64,000 bases of DNA from Quercus robur (Eukaryota > Streptophyta > Magnoliopsida > Fagales > Fagaceae): positions 82,295,862 through 82,359,861 of the forward strand of contig NC_065535.1 in the NCBI RefSeq assembly GCF_932294415.1, in the 5' to 3' direction. The notes beneath the pieces were generated by a model that worked only from the letters and a program-made list of their open reading frames with translations, had not been told where the DNA came from and searched no databases. Both the position numbers and the translations under genes were made by a program. Every line of letters begins with the position of its first letter. The first letter of the stretch is position 1. Positions 19,126 through 32,821 of this stretch are shown piece after piece.

Positions 19126-20539
19126 AGTATAAAAAAAGGCCAGTCAAAGGCTTTCGTTTGTGGACCTTGGTTTTCATTTGTGGATCTTGGATCTCGAAAG
19201 GGCTTTTGTATTTAGGACTATTACTGTTTTTTGGGTTTTATACCCTTCTTTTTTTTTTTGGTTAAAAGAACATAAATAATACAAACTAGGAAGCCAAAAT
19301 GGCTGGCATTATACTTTGTATCTGGGGTGATTATTGATTGCTGGTGTATGAAAAAACAATAAAAAATGTGAAAATGGTGGAAAACATTGGAAATCATTAA
19401 AGACTGTAATTTTTGAAAATGTTAGAAAGAAAAAAAATCCTGTAATTTTATCCCCTTGAGCAATTCTTATAATGATCTTAGGCTCGTCTAAATATCACTG
19501 TCAATTTGTAAAATGGTGTTTGTTTCAATGAAATCATTTGAATTATTGAAAAGAAATATTAAATTTGAATCTAAAAAATAATAATAATAAATTTTGGGTA
19601 TGTAATATTATATCATTTTTTTTTTATAAAAAAAAAAATCCTTTGGCTTTGCTCTATAATCAAACAGAGAGATGCAAACTAGTTTTTGTGTGCGTGTTTA
19701 TTTTTTTCATAAAATTTCATTTTCCAAGAAAATGAAGAGATGCTGGTTGTGCATATAAAGGAGAAAGATGAAAAAAAAAAAAAAAAACACATAAAATAAT
19801 TAGTTTTTTTATTTTTTATTTTTTTTTATGTAGTCAAAACAACATAGTTTTAAGGATGTGACATTTTACGAACAGTTCAGCACGACATATGGATGGAAGA
19901 GCTTAAATCCAAACAATACATAATAGTAGTTATTTTAAATGTTGATTGCAATTTAGTCTTTTTAATTAATCAAAGTTCTTTCTCAAAAAAAAAAAAAAAA
20001 AAAATTAATCAAAGTTTTTTTTTTTTTTTTTTTTCCTTTTTGAGTTTAAAGTTTAAAAAATCATTTTTAAAAAATTGTCACCAATCTTGGTGCCCGTTTG
20101 GTTCTACTTTAAGGGCCCAAAATGTGTGTTCACTAACCCAATTTATGAAAATACGTGTTTGGTAACAAATTTTAAAACCACATTATCTCCCTAAAATTGG
20201 GTTTTTCTGCGTTTTCATGTGGCAGCCTTTAAGCTGCAATTGCATATTGCTACAAATGCGTTAGTTCAAAACATAAATGATACCGTTGTAAAGTACATCT
20301 ATTTCCTTAATTTGCCTTCAATTTTTTCTTAAAAACCTAACTTTACCCCTCTATTATATAGATAAAACACTCAAAGTGGTCAACCCAAATCTCACAATCT
20401 CACAAGTTTCTCTTTGTAGGAGCTCCTATGTGCTACTCCTCCTTTGGTTCCTTTCCTTTCAGCAATACCGTATGGGCCAAAAATTAAAGGGCCCAAAAAT
20501 GAATTGGACTTGGACCAATGTCGACAACAATTAATTTGT
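19126..20539. other. Intergenic, AT-rich
   Basis: Poly(A) and poly(T) runs (for example 19768-19786, 19985-20003, 20017-20034) and a piece beginning CCCGTTTGGTTC near 20094 that looks like a MITE terminus without a clear partner. No gene seen. Confidence 0.6.
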
Positions 20540-21249
20540 AGAGAGAGGATTCTGGACCAATAGTTGAACTTCTAATAATAATTCTTATCTAAAGGTTGAA
20601 GTAGAACAGGTGATTGGAAAAATAATTGATAATAAAAAACAAATCTGTTTATTTCATCATTATCGGGATGATCGAGGAGCCTTTAACACTTAGCGAAAAG
20701 TAAGATTAAACACTAGTCAACTATGTTTTCTATTCCATCTCTCTCTTGGTTAGGATCTGATCCCTTTTCATTGGGGGTCTCTTCCCTTTTATAGTACCCT
20801 AGCCTTGATCTTGGCCTTCCACTTAGATGGTTGTTAATTCTCTATGAAGATAATTGTCGTCTCATCCTTCCTTTTGAGGCCGTGTTGAGTAAGTAATAGA
20901 TTGTGATGACACTGTTCAGGCGTCATTTGGTCATTAATGCGACAAACTTGGTTGGTGTAGTGCATTTAATGCAAAGGTGATGACAACCTTTCTGGAAAGT
21001 TTTCCTTTCTTCTTATCCACGTTGGCTACTGCCACCTTCCCCAGATCAGCATCCTCGGCTGCTCTGTGTAGACTTATTCCCAATTTCTTTGGATGGTCCA
21101 TGTTCGAGCACCTTCTTCGGGCTAGTTGCTTCTTCGATCAGATCTTCTTTTTGGTCAATTCATGCCTGCTTGACTTAGGTGAGTTGATGGTTGGGCTTTT
21201 AGGCTCCACAGATCAAGCCCAGTGGGTTCAATCTTTCTAACCTCCCACA
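20540..21249 (-). mobile_element. LTR-like fragment (minus strand)
   Basis: On the minus strand it begins TGTGGGAGGTTAG at 21249 and carries a TATA-like CTATAAAAGGG near 20788-20798, an LTR-style layout. The left boundary and a target duplication could not be found, so a solo or truncated LTR is only a suggestion. Confidence 0.35.
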
Positions 21250-21827
21250 ATTATTATTATTATTATGAAGAAGAAGAAGTTAATACTAAAAGTATGAAAT
21301 AAACTTCTTTATATATATAATTTGTTATTTTTGATAATTTACAACTCAAATAGGCACTTTTATAAGTGTTAACCAAACATTTAGCTTTTTCAAAAACCAT
21401 TTTTTGACTACTTTTACCAAACACTCTATTTAAAAATAAATTAAAAAAAATCCTAGTTTTACACCACACTTTTTTAAACCACAACTTCTCCAAAATGCAT
21501 TCAACCAAAAAAAAAAAAAAAATCAAAATGCACAAATTCAAAAAGTTGAATTAAACTCACCGCAACAATTTAAGTTGGGCAAGCCCAAACATTGTCATAC
21601 CATTACCAGGCCCATTCTTTAAAACTCAAGTTCAGGCTGGCTAATAAACTCTGTACACGTTGCAACATTTCATTCGTTAATTTTAAATATACAACCAATC
21701 AAAGCATCGTCCACACCACTTTAAAACCAGATTATACCACACCGTATAACTCCTTGATCTCTGGAAAGGACACAAACCAAAGCTTTTTTTTCCATTTCAT
21801 TTCACATTTCACTCCCAGAAGAAAGGC
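21250..21827. other. Upstream region of the reductase gene
   Basis: (ATT)n at 21250-21266, then A/T-rich sequence with no ORF, leading to the promoter of the gene at 21908. Confidence 0.6.
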
Positions 21828-21839
21828 ATATATATATAG
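21828..21839 (+). promoter_or_regulatory. TATA box of the reductase gene
   Basis: ATATATATATAG about 70 bp upstream of the ATG at 21908, giving a short predicted 5' UTR. Confidence 0.55.
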
Positions 21840-21907
21840 CACAGTAGTAGTCTCTGGGTTCTCAAACAAAGTCGAACCGTGAGTTGTTCCTTCATTTCCA
21901 TTGTGAA

Positions 21908-24900
21908 ATGGCTACGTTCTTCTTCAAGAGGCTCGCTAGAGCTACTCCGATTGCACTCAACAATGCATTGTCTTTTGGAGGAGCCAACAAAACTAAGTCC
22001 GGCTTCAGTGGGTTTCGGATACCCATTGGGGCAATCGCAGCAGTTTCTGGTGGAATCTCCTACTACTACTGCTTTTCCTCGTCGAATTTGGTATTTTCTC
22101 TTTGTAATTCCATCTGGGTTTTCTTCTAATTGGTCTTTGGTCATGTAATGAGCACTGGCTGTTTGTGTGTGTTTTTTTTTTTTTTTTTTTTTGCTTGATT
22201 TATGGCTCTGAATTCCGATTGGTCTTGAAATGCAAGGCAGACCCAGTTGCTGATTTTGTGTGTGTGTAAAATGTTGTGGTGAACTCACTGGGGTTTTTGA
22301 AGTTGAAATGGTTAGCGAGGGTTTTGGATGTTTTGGTATAAAAAAGAGAGGGTTTTGGATATTTGGAGTAATTGGGTTGGTTCAAGTTGATGTGAATAGT
22401 TTTTGGTCAAACTGATTGACTGATTTTTTTAATTTTTTTTTATGCTGTGAATTTTGGAAGTGATGGGCAATGCTGTGAAATTTTATAAGAGTGTATCTAT
22501 TTGTGAACAACTATGGATATAAATATACACACATTGCATTATAAGAACTAAAGGAAATAGATTTAGCTTACAATTAGAACTTTTAAGCATTACTTTGAAG
22601 AGGAAGGACTTTTTTTTAAATAAATAAAATAAAAAATAAAAGTGGCATTCTTCATTTAATGATTTTTAAATTTATGCACAACTCATGTGCCCACATGGGA
22701 TTGAATCATCCACGGATCTGTATTGGGCTTTATGTACTTCAAATTTATTTGGAGGAATTCACAGGGTATCAGTTTGAGTTCCCTAATGGTATTATCATAA
22801 TGTGATATCTTTGTGCCTCGGAAAGAAATCCATCGCTGCTAATTTTATGAGCTGATTGTATCTAAATATTTCAACTTGATTGTTCTTATGAAGTTTGAAG
22901 TGAGTGAATGCAGACTGAGAAACCGATCCACTTGACTGAATGAACTCATCATACTCGATTTATTCTTTCATACTCATTATGTGGTTTTAAGATGAAATAG
23001 TTTTATTAGATTTTGGTATACCTTATATGACCCATATATGCTAGTATTCTATAATGGTTGTGCTTTTCTTTACAGGCTCATCTAGATCAAATCAATGAAG
23101 AGGCAGGTCCAAAAGTTGGTGAGTTTTAGCAAACTTATAACAAAGTTGTAGAAAGGGCTTGCTTGGAGCTTCTCAACATTAATTTTGAAATTATGAAAAA
23201 TTTTCTATTTCATATAATTATTAAGCTTTCAACATTTTGCAAATTGTATCATACAGCTGCATATTCCCTGGAGTGCCTGATACAGGATATTTTACCCTTT
23301 ATTATACTGTGTAAGCTAAATGATCTTTTTGTTAATTTTCAGCGCTCAATTCAGATAAATGGATTGAATTTAAGTTGCAAGACACTGCAAGGGTCAGCCA
23401 TAATACTCAACTATTCAGGTAATATAATATTTGGTCAATTTCTTTTATATATTTTTGAAGATCAGCCAGAGAGTAATCACCTTGTTGGGTGAAAAATCTT
23501 TTCTTAGAAATCACATGATCAGTTTGAAAGCGAAAGTACTCAATAGTTTAAAGGTAATGTAGCTGAGAGAAACAATTTAGACTATGGTTTTATGGCTTAT
23601 GTCAATTTTAAGCTACTCATCAAAATTAAGCCCAATTGTTAATATAATTAACCAATTGAGATATGCATTGATAGATAAACCACACAAAAAATCCCAATCA
23701 CAATACAAGTACCCCAAACACACCGAATTATTTACAGAGAGAAAAACCCAAAAACTGGGCAAACAACTCTCTAGGGCCTTTAGCACCAAACGATCCACTA
23801 AACAAGAATAGTTGGTATACAAAACACTTACAAAACCCTTTAAGCTAAGTAATGACTATGTACTTGAGCCGCCAGCTCTTGCTAGCAACCGATTCCTTGA
23901 ATCCTTTTTTCTTGTTAGTCATTGGATCCACAAGTTGAGCTGCCAACTGTGCAATCAAGTCTCATTGATCACTTTAAGGCCTCTTAAAGATTTGGAATTG
24001 TTCCATTGATTCTCCAGCACCAATCAGCACTCAAGAATCTCAAGAATTTAGGTGTGTGTGGTATAAACTCTCCTCCTCTCAAGGAATTTGGAATTTGGAA
24101 TTTGGAATTATAGAGAGGGTGAAGATATAGAGAACAAAATGGGCTTTGCTCTAGGGTTTTGGTTGCACTCTAGGTCTTCAACATCTGGGTGTTCTCTCTA
24201 GAAAATTTGTGTGAAATGATGGCTATATAGTGAGGTTTATGGATGGGAAAAGCATAAAAGAAATAACAAATTTCTCTCAGGTTCTAGCAATCTCAGTAGA
24301 CAAAGTGTGAGAGGCGAGATTGCTGTTCAACAGTTTTTCAAATTGAGCAACTTGCCTGACAATATCGTGTGAACTTGTAATCTTGCTTGAACAAGATTGT
24401 GTAGATTTCACTTCCAACTTTAGCTCTTCACCTCTTCAACCAATTACACAATAATCCCACTAAGAGTACAAATTGCAATGATGAATTGTTAAAATTCAGT
24501 ATTTGGGTAGCCAATAAAGCTCTAATACAAATGGCACTTATTTTTCTCTTAATAATAAGAATGGATGCAGAGTGAGGTTTGGTTTCAAAACCCACCTGGT
24601 GTGTATGTAACTTACCAAAAAAAAAAAACAGTATTTGGGTGTTTTGCAACAGCTAGTCATTCTTGCCTTTTCTGAAATATTCTTCACTTAGGGTAGCATT
24701 CAGGTGGTAAAATTTGATGTGCCCATTGTATTTTTCTTGGCATCCAGATCTCAGGTTGTTTAATTTGGCATATTGCATTTTGAGGATAAAATATATATGA
24801 GATCATTTGAAGAAACCTTGGAATTCTTAATTTTGTGTTAAACCAAAAAAAAAATAAAGTCATTGGAGTGCTATCAAAAGTACTGTACACTCATTTTTTT

Positions 24901-27900
24901 GACCATGTAGGTTCTAAGTTCTTAGTGTGGCTACTTGGGCAAGAATGTTCAATGTAACTTATTAATAATTTTTCTTCTTTCACATGGTAGGTTTTCATTT
25001 GATCCTACTGCCAAGTTGGGTCTAGATATTGCTTCATGCATCCTTACAAGGTATGTTTTGCTGTCTGTGATGAGCGAACTTTTTGGTAAAAAAAAAAAGT
25101 TGGAGTCGGAAGAAGTCTGCCTCTAAATTGATTGTCTTGATGCATTCCTGTCACTGTAGGGCTCCAACAGGACAAGATGCTGAAGGAAAACCAAAATATG
25201 TCATACGCCCGTAAGTCTTCCACTCTTCCTGTTCTTTTTGATAAGATTCTTGATCTGAACTTTTTCTCCCAGTCTATTGTATATGATTGTGTAACATTCA
25301 AGTTTATTGTTTTCTTAGATGTAACTATATACAGTGAGGTTTATACTCTTTAAACTGCATATGCATTTTCAAATACATACATTCTCATGCCCTCTATATA
25401 TTGATAAGCTCAACATCTTCTATTATTAGTTGCATAGTTTTCAGTTCTTACAATATATGAACCTCGAAGGTAAGGTAATTAGTCCTGACAACATTAAGGG
25501 ATGAATGTGATGTCCAACTTTTCAATTCAGACCATTCAGCTTATTATTGACTCTCTCTCTCTCTCTCTCTCTCTCTCCTCCCAACTCCCAACTCTTCCCT
25601 TCAAGTCTATGATATATATATATATATATATATTTTTTTTTTTTTTAACTTACAAAAGACCATATACTAGAGTCTGTTTGGATACAGTTTACTTTTCTGA
25701 AAATTGAAAACTGAAAACACTGTAGCAAAATAATTTTTAAATGTGTGAATAATATCGTGGGACCCATTTTCAATATTTTTTTCCCTCAATAAAATGGTTG
25801 TGGGTCCCATAAACAGTGCATGAATAGTGCACTTTGTCTCCTAATATGTGTTTATTACCTATTAAAAAAAATAAAAGAGATCCATAAGAGTGACCTCTAT
25901 TCTTGTTAAGGAGTTATTTTATGGCTTAAAGCACCCAAGATTCACTACTGTTATTGTATTTATTAAAAAAAAGATTCATTATTCTTATTGTGATTTTGAG
26001 TATAAATATCATCTAAGCATTGATAACTTAATTCTTATCTGAAATACTAACAAATAATTCTTTTAGGGACCTACCAGATATTATGCTAAATAAAAAAATC
26101 ATGTCAAGTTAACTTCATAGATTCATTTTTATTTTTCTTGTGCTCATTTTATGTTCATTCAAGGAACAAGACTTTTTGATATATTTATACTGTTTGTGTC
26201 TGCAAATCAGAATTTTCTCTTCAGCCATCTTTTGAATTGTAGCCTGTGTACCACCAATGAGCTGTTGCTCAACTGACACTTCCTTCTCCCACAATAATGG
26301 GATGGATGGAAGGTGAGGTCGTGAATTCAAGACTTATTTTATTGGGTATGTGTAGCTTACCAATAATAATAACTAATAAATAATTGTAACCTGCATACCT
26401 CAAGAGTCTCAGACACTTATTTTCATATTTTCAATATTTGAAATGGTTCTTCTAACCATCCTGTTTTCGCCATCTTCTGGTTTTCAGTTGTTTGGGAATT
26501 ATAAACTTCATAGACATTTTATCTTTCGCTAGAAATCTTATAAGGAAATAAAATTTCAATTTCAAATACAATCCTACCAAGATCTTTGTAGTCAACTGGC
26601 AACTCTTAGTGTTTTTAATAGAGATGTCCAGAGTTCAAATATGCCCTCCCCTATTATAACGATCAAATTATATGAAAAAGAAAAAAAGAAGGTACGATCC
26701 TATGGGGAGTGGAAAAGTATCTATGTTACATGCATTGTTTCGATGTTGCGGAAGAAATAATTTAAGCTGCTATAGTTGAAGACATGCTTTTCTAGGGCAA
26801 GTCTGTTGCAAGTTCTAAATGCATTGTTTCTTGTTTTGAAATCTCTACCTTCTCTATTTGAACTGTATATGTGATTTTTTTTTTCTTCCTTTTTTTTTTA
26901 CTTGATATTATCACAAAATTTGATTGTTTCTTAATGATAAATTACTGATTGTCTCAAAAGTTTAAGTTGTTAGGAAATTGTGAATTTAATTATTTAACTA
27001 TAATATTTTAACACTCCCCATTATGCATGGGCTCAGATTTCCCCTTATTAAATGAGACCCAACATGTGGGAATTAGAACTTTTTAAATGGGTGGTAGAGT
27101 GGAGACCTGTTTTGAATTCAAGACATCTGTTAGGGTGTTGGCAAGGCAGGTTTGGTTGTTATCGAAATGGTTATATATGGTCCATTATTCCTCATTGCTT
27201 AATGTGGTGTCTTTAGAGGGAGAGAAATAGTAGATGTTTTGAAGATATTGAGAGATCTATTCCAGACCTCAAGCTATTCTTTTTTAGAACTTTATTGGAT
27301 TAGTTGTTTGCTTTGCAAAAACAATCATTCCCTTCTTTTATTGATTTCCTAGATTCTTGCAATTTTTGTATTTGATTTGTTGACCCCTTGTACACTCCTT
27401 GTGTACTAGGGTATTCCTTTTTGATATCAATAAAACTCATTACTTATAAAAAAAAAAAAATCATTTAACCATAATATTCTAACACTTTATCTTGATGTCC
27501 TGGTTGCCTGGATTACTGTGTAAAGTATTTTAATAGCAGACTTGTTAGACTTGGATGCATTAGACATTATGACCACTGTAATTTGATAGATTAGGAGTGT
27601 TTTCTACTCTTTTGGCAAAAGCCAGGCCCAATGATGAAAGAGGTGCATAGTTCCCCATTAAGGTTCATGTCAATTGACCATGTCTTAATATGAAATCATT
27701 AGATGGTGATCATTTACTTGACATGTTGGCCTTTTCTTATTTGGTTCCTGGGCATTTGTGGAGCTAACTTGATGGGTTCTGTTTTCAGGTATACTCCTAT
27801 ATCAGATCCAGATGCTAAGGGATACTTTGATTTATTAATCAAGGTTTGCTCTCAGTAATGGGATTACTTAATTTTTGGCATTGTCTACTTCTGCTTGCAC

Positions 27901-30691
27901 TTTGAAAATGTCCCTCTTTATACATGTAATGCTCCTAACCTGAATTACTTTCATTGTTTTCCTTTTAAATTATACCAGGTGTATCCAGAAGGAAAAATGA
28001 GTCAGCATTTTGCGAGCTTAAAACCTGGTGATGTAGTTGAAGTCAAAGGGTAGATTCTTCATGTCCATAACTATTAGCAGATAATATGCTTTATACTATC
28101 TTCATGGGAAGCTTTCATTTTTTGTAGGCCCATTGAGAAGCTTAGATATAGTCCCAATATGAAGAAACACATTGGCATGGTAAGAGAAGTTTTTTAGAAG
28201 TTAGATTTAATTTGTCAGATTTGAAGATAGCTCTGGCTATTCATCTCAGCCATGTCCTCTATCTATGGTGTGCCGTTTATGTACAATTGAATCTATAGGG
28301 GAATGGTAGTGCTAGGCTGCAACGTTTATCTGCAAAGTACTTATTGTAATATGGAATTTTGTTGAAGTTTAATTAATATGTATGGTCTCCTTTATCTGAA
28401 TTTAATTGTATCTTGTTCTTTCAGATTGCTGGAGGCACAGGCATTACTCCAATGCTTCAGGTTATTGAGGCTATACTGAAAAATTCTGATGACAACACTC
28501 AGGTGAGTTGTGTGTCTATCTTATTGTTTTCCTTTTAATCGCAACTGGCATTTCTTTTCTTGATAGGCAGATTGCCTATGCTCTGTGTCTGTGTGTGTGC
28601 GAGTGCATGTACATGTGTGGGTGCACATGTGCACGTGCATACGCATGTGTGCCCCAATTTTGGTTTTAAAGACATTAGGATTTTTTTATGCACATCCATA
28701 AGTGACAAGGTCATTAGTTTTTGTAGATTTAAGCATGTTTTGTCATTCTTATATGTATATCCTTTTCAATAAAACTATGTAAGATTAAGCTTGAGGCTTT
28801 CTATTCTTGCAGGTATCACTGCTTTATGCTAATGTCTCCCCGGATGACATTTTGCTGAAACAGAAGCTTGATGTACTTGCAACTAGTCACCCAAATTTAA
28901 AGGTACGGTTATTTCAGAATGTAATTACTCTTGCTGATTTGTCCAAATTGCATATTTTTCTTAAATGAATACGGCTTATTTTGTGGGGACAAATATTCCA
29001 GGTATTCTACACTGTTGATAATCCCTCAAAGAGTTGGAGAGGAGGTACAGGTTACATATCAAAGGATATGGCCATCAAAGGCTTACCTGGTCCTAGTGGC
29101 GATACTCTAATCCTTGTGAGTGTTGCTTTGATGCTCCAGTGTTTCAACTTTCACATGCTTATCTATTTTATCATGATATGGCATCAGCATAAACCAGCAA
29201 TGGAAAGCCATTCCAAATGTCTTTTCATTTTGTCCAGTATAAAACATAGTGGTGAGAGAGATACTGGAAAACAGAAATACATATAATCCAAACCAATTAG
29301 TCTGGAAAGGCTCATGGAGCTGGCCCAATCAGATGGAATTAAAGCTTTGTTGAGTTCAGTTCTGTACATATTGTATTTGAAGAATAAAAAGACTATTCTA
29401 CTAAGAAGCATGGACACTTCAAAGCCCCCAGTGTGTCTGTGTTCAACATGTGGAAACGCTGGTGACACTCTTGCATGTGTGTCCTCATTGTGTAGGGAGT
29501 GTAAAAAAAAGTTCTTTACTTTTATATATGTTTTAAAGATTTGATAGTTCCTTATTTTGAAAACTTAGAATATGCCTATAAATAAATAAATAAAATATAC
29601 CTAAAGATATAAATATTAAGTAATTAATTAATTTTTGTATCCCCACCGTATCATGTCCAAACTTTATAAGATTGTCATGTTTCTATGTCTCATGTTGTGT
29701 CATATCCATGTTGATGCTTCTTAGGTATTCTGTTATCTAGTTTGTTGCTTCCTCCTTTGGTTTGAAACATGACTAAAATCACCAATCTTGCGAGACAATT
29801 TTTGGATCAATTGGTAATGCCACTTATAATACTCTATTTGAGATCTAAGGTAAGATAACCATTTGAGTAACAAGCCAATCTGTGCATGAGTTGGTTTCCT
29901 TCACAGTGAATGAGAAGTGCATTTGTTCTAATTGTCCACTGCTGCTTTAGACTTAAGACTGATATAGAACGTTTCAATACCACTCCTTCCAAACCAGATT
30001 AAGGCCTTAATTCTGATACCCAGGTTTGACAATTCCAAACCAAATTACCTCAACCTTTAAACTTGCATTAGAATAGTAAAATTATTCTTTTGAACATATG
30101 TCCACTCTGTTCTCACAAGGGCGGTGCCATTTGTGTTACTATAGTAGAATTATTGAATATCTAATGTGTCCTACAAGAATTTCTTTCTTTTTCTCTTTTT
30201 CTTTTTCCCTCTCTTTATTTTTCTACTAGCATATGAGGTTTCTTGTGACAAAATCTCAGTATAGCAGAAGCACTTTTAATATTTGAAAGTATTCACTTAA
30301 AACAGATTATGGAATGGAAATGTGGCCCCTGGTGATTGCCAAACCTTGTTTCATGTTCATGTTATTGTTATCTAATTTGTTTTTAATATTTCCTTCGAAT
30401 TGGGACAGAGATCGGGATATGCTTTTCTTACTTATTGTTCTACTCCTTGAATGACTTTCTACGGTTTGTTCAGGTATGTGGTCCCCCTGGAATGATGAAA
30501 CATATATCTGGTGACAAGGCTAAAGACTACTCACAAGGAGAGGTATGAGAGAGCAGTTTCTGTTGTTTTTTGCTCTCCAACATTTGCTAAAACGTTTGTT
30601 AACTTGAGTTCTCTTCTCATTATCTTTATTGCAGCTGACTGGCTTACTGAAAGAACTTGGGTATACTGAGCAAATGGTTTACAAATTTTGA
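21908..30691 (+). CDS. CBR2: NADH-cytochrome b5 reductase-like protein, mitochondrial (At5g20080/CBR2 type)
   Basis: Thirteen coding exons: 21908-22090, 23076-23118, 23343-23418, 24991-25050, 25160-25210, 27789-27843, 27979-28049, 28128-28179, 28425-28502, 28813-28902, 29002-29115, 30474-30542, 30635-30691. The total is 999 bp, 332 residues. Every intron is GT-AG and the frame is kept throughout. The N-terminus ([19 protein letters not shown]) is basic and looks like a mitochondrial presequence; a hydrophobic stretch (about 42-58) follows. The FAD-binding domain has RPYTP (R137-T140); the NADH domain has GGTGITPM from 200 and CGPPGMM from 293. The protein passes electrons from NADH through FAD, classically to cytochrome b5; Arabidopsis At5g20080 is of near-equal length (about 328). 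Introns 3 and 5 (1.6 and 2.6 kb) are enlarged by repeats. No lesion seen. Confidence 0.93.
23560..24430 (-). mobile_element. LTR-like insertion in intron 3 (tentative)
   Basis: About 870 bp that reads like an LTR in minus orientation, with a TATA-like CTATATAGCC on the minus strand near 24220-24230. It includes a triple GAATTTGGAATTTGG microrepeat near 24084-24110. Termini and target duplication not resolved. Confidence 0.3.
24500..24620 (+). mobile_element. SINE-like element in intron 3
   Basis: A box-B-like GGTTTCAAAACCCACC precedes a 3' end GTGTATGTAACTTACC and an A12 run. This matches the organisation of plant tRNA-derived SINEs; the 5' part is degraded. Confidence 0.45.
25552..25640. 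repeat. (CT)n and (AT)n/(T)n microsatellites in intron 5
   Basis: A CTCTCT run at 25552-25576, then TATATATATA followed by T12 at about 25612-25646. Confidence 0.85.
25665..25860. mobile_element. hAT-type MITE fragment in intron 5
   Basis: Begins GTCTGTTTGGATACAG and contains AAAACTGAAAACACTGTAGC and GTGGGACCC motifs that I associate with an abundant hAT-like MITE of woody plants. The right terminal repeat is not recognisable, so it is truncated. Confidence 0.4.
26255..26375 (+). mobile_element. tRNA-derived SINE in intron 5
   Basis: An A-box-like TGCTCAACTGACA and a B-box-like GGTCGTGAATTCAAGAC are spaced by about 50 bp. A GGGTATGTGTAGCTTACC tail and an (AAT)n-rich end follow. Internal Pol III promoter layout seen; family membership inferred. 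Confidence 0.55.
27128..27461 (+). mobile_element. 5'-truncated LINE in intron 5
   Basis: Encodes a degenerate LINE RNase H C-terminal tail ([19 protein letters not shown]), then a 3' UTR with AATAAAAC and an A13 tail ending at about 27461. Same orientation as the host gene. A related copy is at 41581-41925. Confidence 0.65.
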
Positions 30692-32821
30692 ATCAGGCAA
30701 TTTAGCATCTGAAGCATTTGTGCATTCACTTCAAATTTTGAGTTGTACAAGTTTTTTTCCTGAAGAAACGTTGGCAGCTTGAACTTGAGCAAAACATCGA
30801 ATAAATTTGCCAGTGATATTCAATAGAAATAATGCATTGTGAGAGTTCACACTAACTTGCATTTTACTTTTGAGGAACCTTGCCAAATCTCTGTGCCAGT
30901 ATGATTTTTTTTTATTTTTTTTATATTTCTTGTACTTGTTGATATTGGAGGAAAAATAAGTGAAATAGAAAGAAACGAAAGTTTTCGAGGAGGTAGGATT
31001 AAAAATGGAATGAGTAGATGATAGTTAAGATTTATTCAAGATTAATGAGGGAACATATTCATTAATGCTTGTTTATGATTTCTCTTATAAGTTGTATGCT
31101 GTTGACGATACAACAGAGGAAAAATAAAGGAAAAGGAAAGAATGAAAGATTTCAAGGAACTATATAATTTAAACTATTGAATATATATATATATATATTT
31201 ATATATAGCCCACTCCCTTATATGTAACCGAACAATAAAATAATTTCTTAACCTTTTTACTTTGTTTTTAGTTGGTAGTGTTCATCGGTCGAATCAGAGT
31301 GGTTTTTGGGGATTCTTGAGCTGCGTTGAGGACCTCACCATGGCCAATCAGTCTTACTGGACGTTGGTTTTTCGGTATATAGGTGGTGGTTTCATGGCGG
31401 CTTGGTGATTGATTGCCACCAAGAACCGTAAGAGAAAGATCTGAAAATTTCATACTCAAAAATCGCCAAAAATTTCATCCAAAACACAAAATCAATCCAC
31501 ATACCAAAATCCACATCAATCAAAACCCACAATCACAGATCAAAAACCACAACAATCAAAACCCAAAACAAATCAAACCCAACAAGGTAAGAGATCTGAC
31601 TAGGACTCACCTTTGGGAGATTGTGAATAGCCCTATTTTTAGCCACAATGAATTTGAATTCTAAATGCCTATGTTAGAAACACTAGGTACTAATTAAGTT
31701 ACAACTTATAAGGCTCTAGGTATATTATTATTCTTTTCTTAGTAATCAAGTTACAACTAATAGAAGAACTTCAAAATACCTATTGTAGGAGGCAAAATTA
31801 AGCCAATTACAATTTATCATGTCAAAATTTATTGATATATTCAAAATTTACTTGTCATTAAATTAATTAAATAAAATGTTGTCATGTATCTTTTTAATTG
31901 ACAATACATTGGTGAATTAAAATTTGCCACATTTGAGCCCACAAATTAAAGATAAATTTTCTATTTAGAATTAATGGATAATTATCTTTAGTAAAATGAT
32001 AAAAATAGAGATAATTATTTGCGAGTAACAAATTTTATTGGGACTCTTTGATGATCATTATCTTTTTTAAATAAATAAAATAGAAATAATTATCTACAAT
32101 CAACAAAGTCCTAGGGGGCTCTCTAACTTTGGGCCAAATTTACTACTTATACTCGAGGAGATCAATTCAAAGTGGAACTCATTCAAGACTTCAAAGCTTT
32201 GGAGTTTGAAATTCATTTAAATCCTTCGAAATTTTATTAGCCACGAACTTTTCAAGAAGTACAGAGCTTTGGAGTTCGAAAAAATTCATTTGAATCCTTC
32301 GAAGTTTTATTGAAATTAAGCTCAATAGCCTCCATAAACTTTAAAAGGCCCTAAATCATTGAAGCTCAATGGATCAAGCCTCTTAAACTCCGAAGCACTT
32401 TCACCCAAAGCCTTTGCATTCTAAGAATCTTCAAAGAATTTGAAGAACACTCGAAGAACAACAAATATCTAACAGGCTCAAAGTCAGAAATTCGTTGTAA
32501 AGATCATTCGGTCCATCTTCCAACCAAAAAAAAAAAGAAACAAAGATCTTGTGTTCGAGCCAAAATTACAAGAAGATAGAATCAGAGGATTACTCTATTG
32601 TATTAGAATCCAAAAAAAAAAATTGTACTCACTCATTCAATCAATACAAATTTATATTTGTGAAACCCTTTCAGTTGTTTGATTTTCAAACTTGAGAATT
32701 TTGAGTTTGCACTTATTTCTAAAACCCATGAATACAATATTTTTCATCAACTAAACCGTAGGTTCACATACACAAATTTTTTAATCCTATAATTGTTAAA
32801 ACAATAAATTGTTAATAGTTG
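30692..32821. other. Intergenic between the reductase gene and the LTR element
   Basis: Begins with the reductase 3' UTR. An (AT)n run lies at 31183-31206 and a CAAAACCCA-type simple sequence near 31480-31590. From about 31784 (TGTAGGAGGCAAAATTAAGCC) to about 32785 the sequence resembles a degenerate LTR; CCTAT occurs at both 31779-31783 and 32786-32790, but the right end is not a clean CA, so this is weak. No gene seen; short ORFs at 31268-31664 are low-complexity. Confidence 0.5.

Noticed and set aside
28560..28772. ORF of 70 codons, Cys/Val/His-rich
   Set aside because: It comes from a GT/GC-rich simple repeat in intron 9 of the reductase gene.
31268..31664. Opposing ORFs of 63 and 83 codons
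   Set aside because: Translation is a run of Asn/Lys/Gln/His repeats from simple sequence; no gene evidence.
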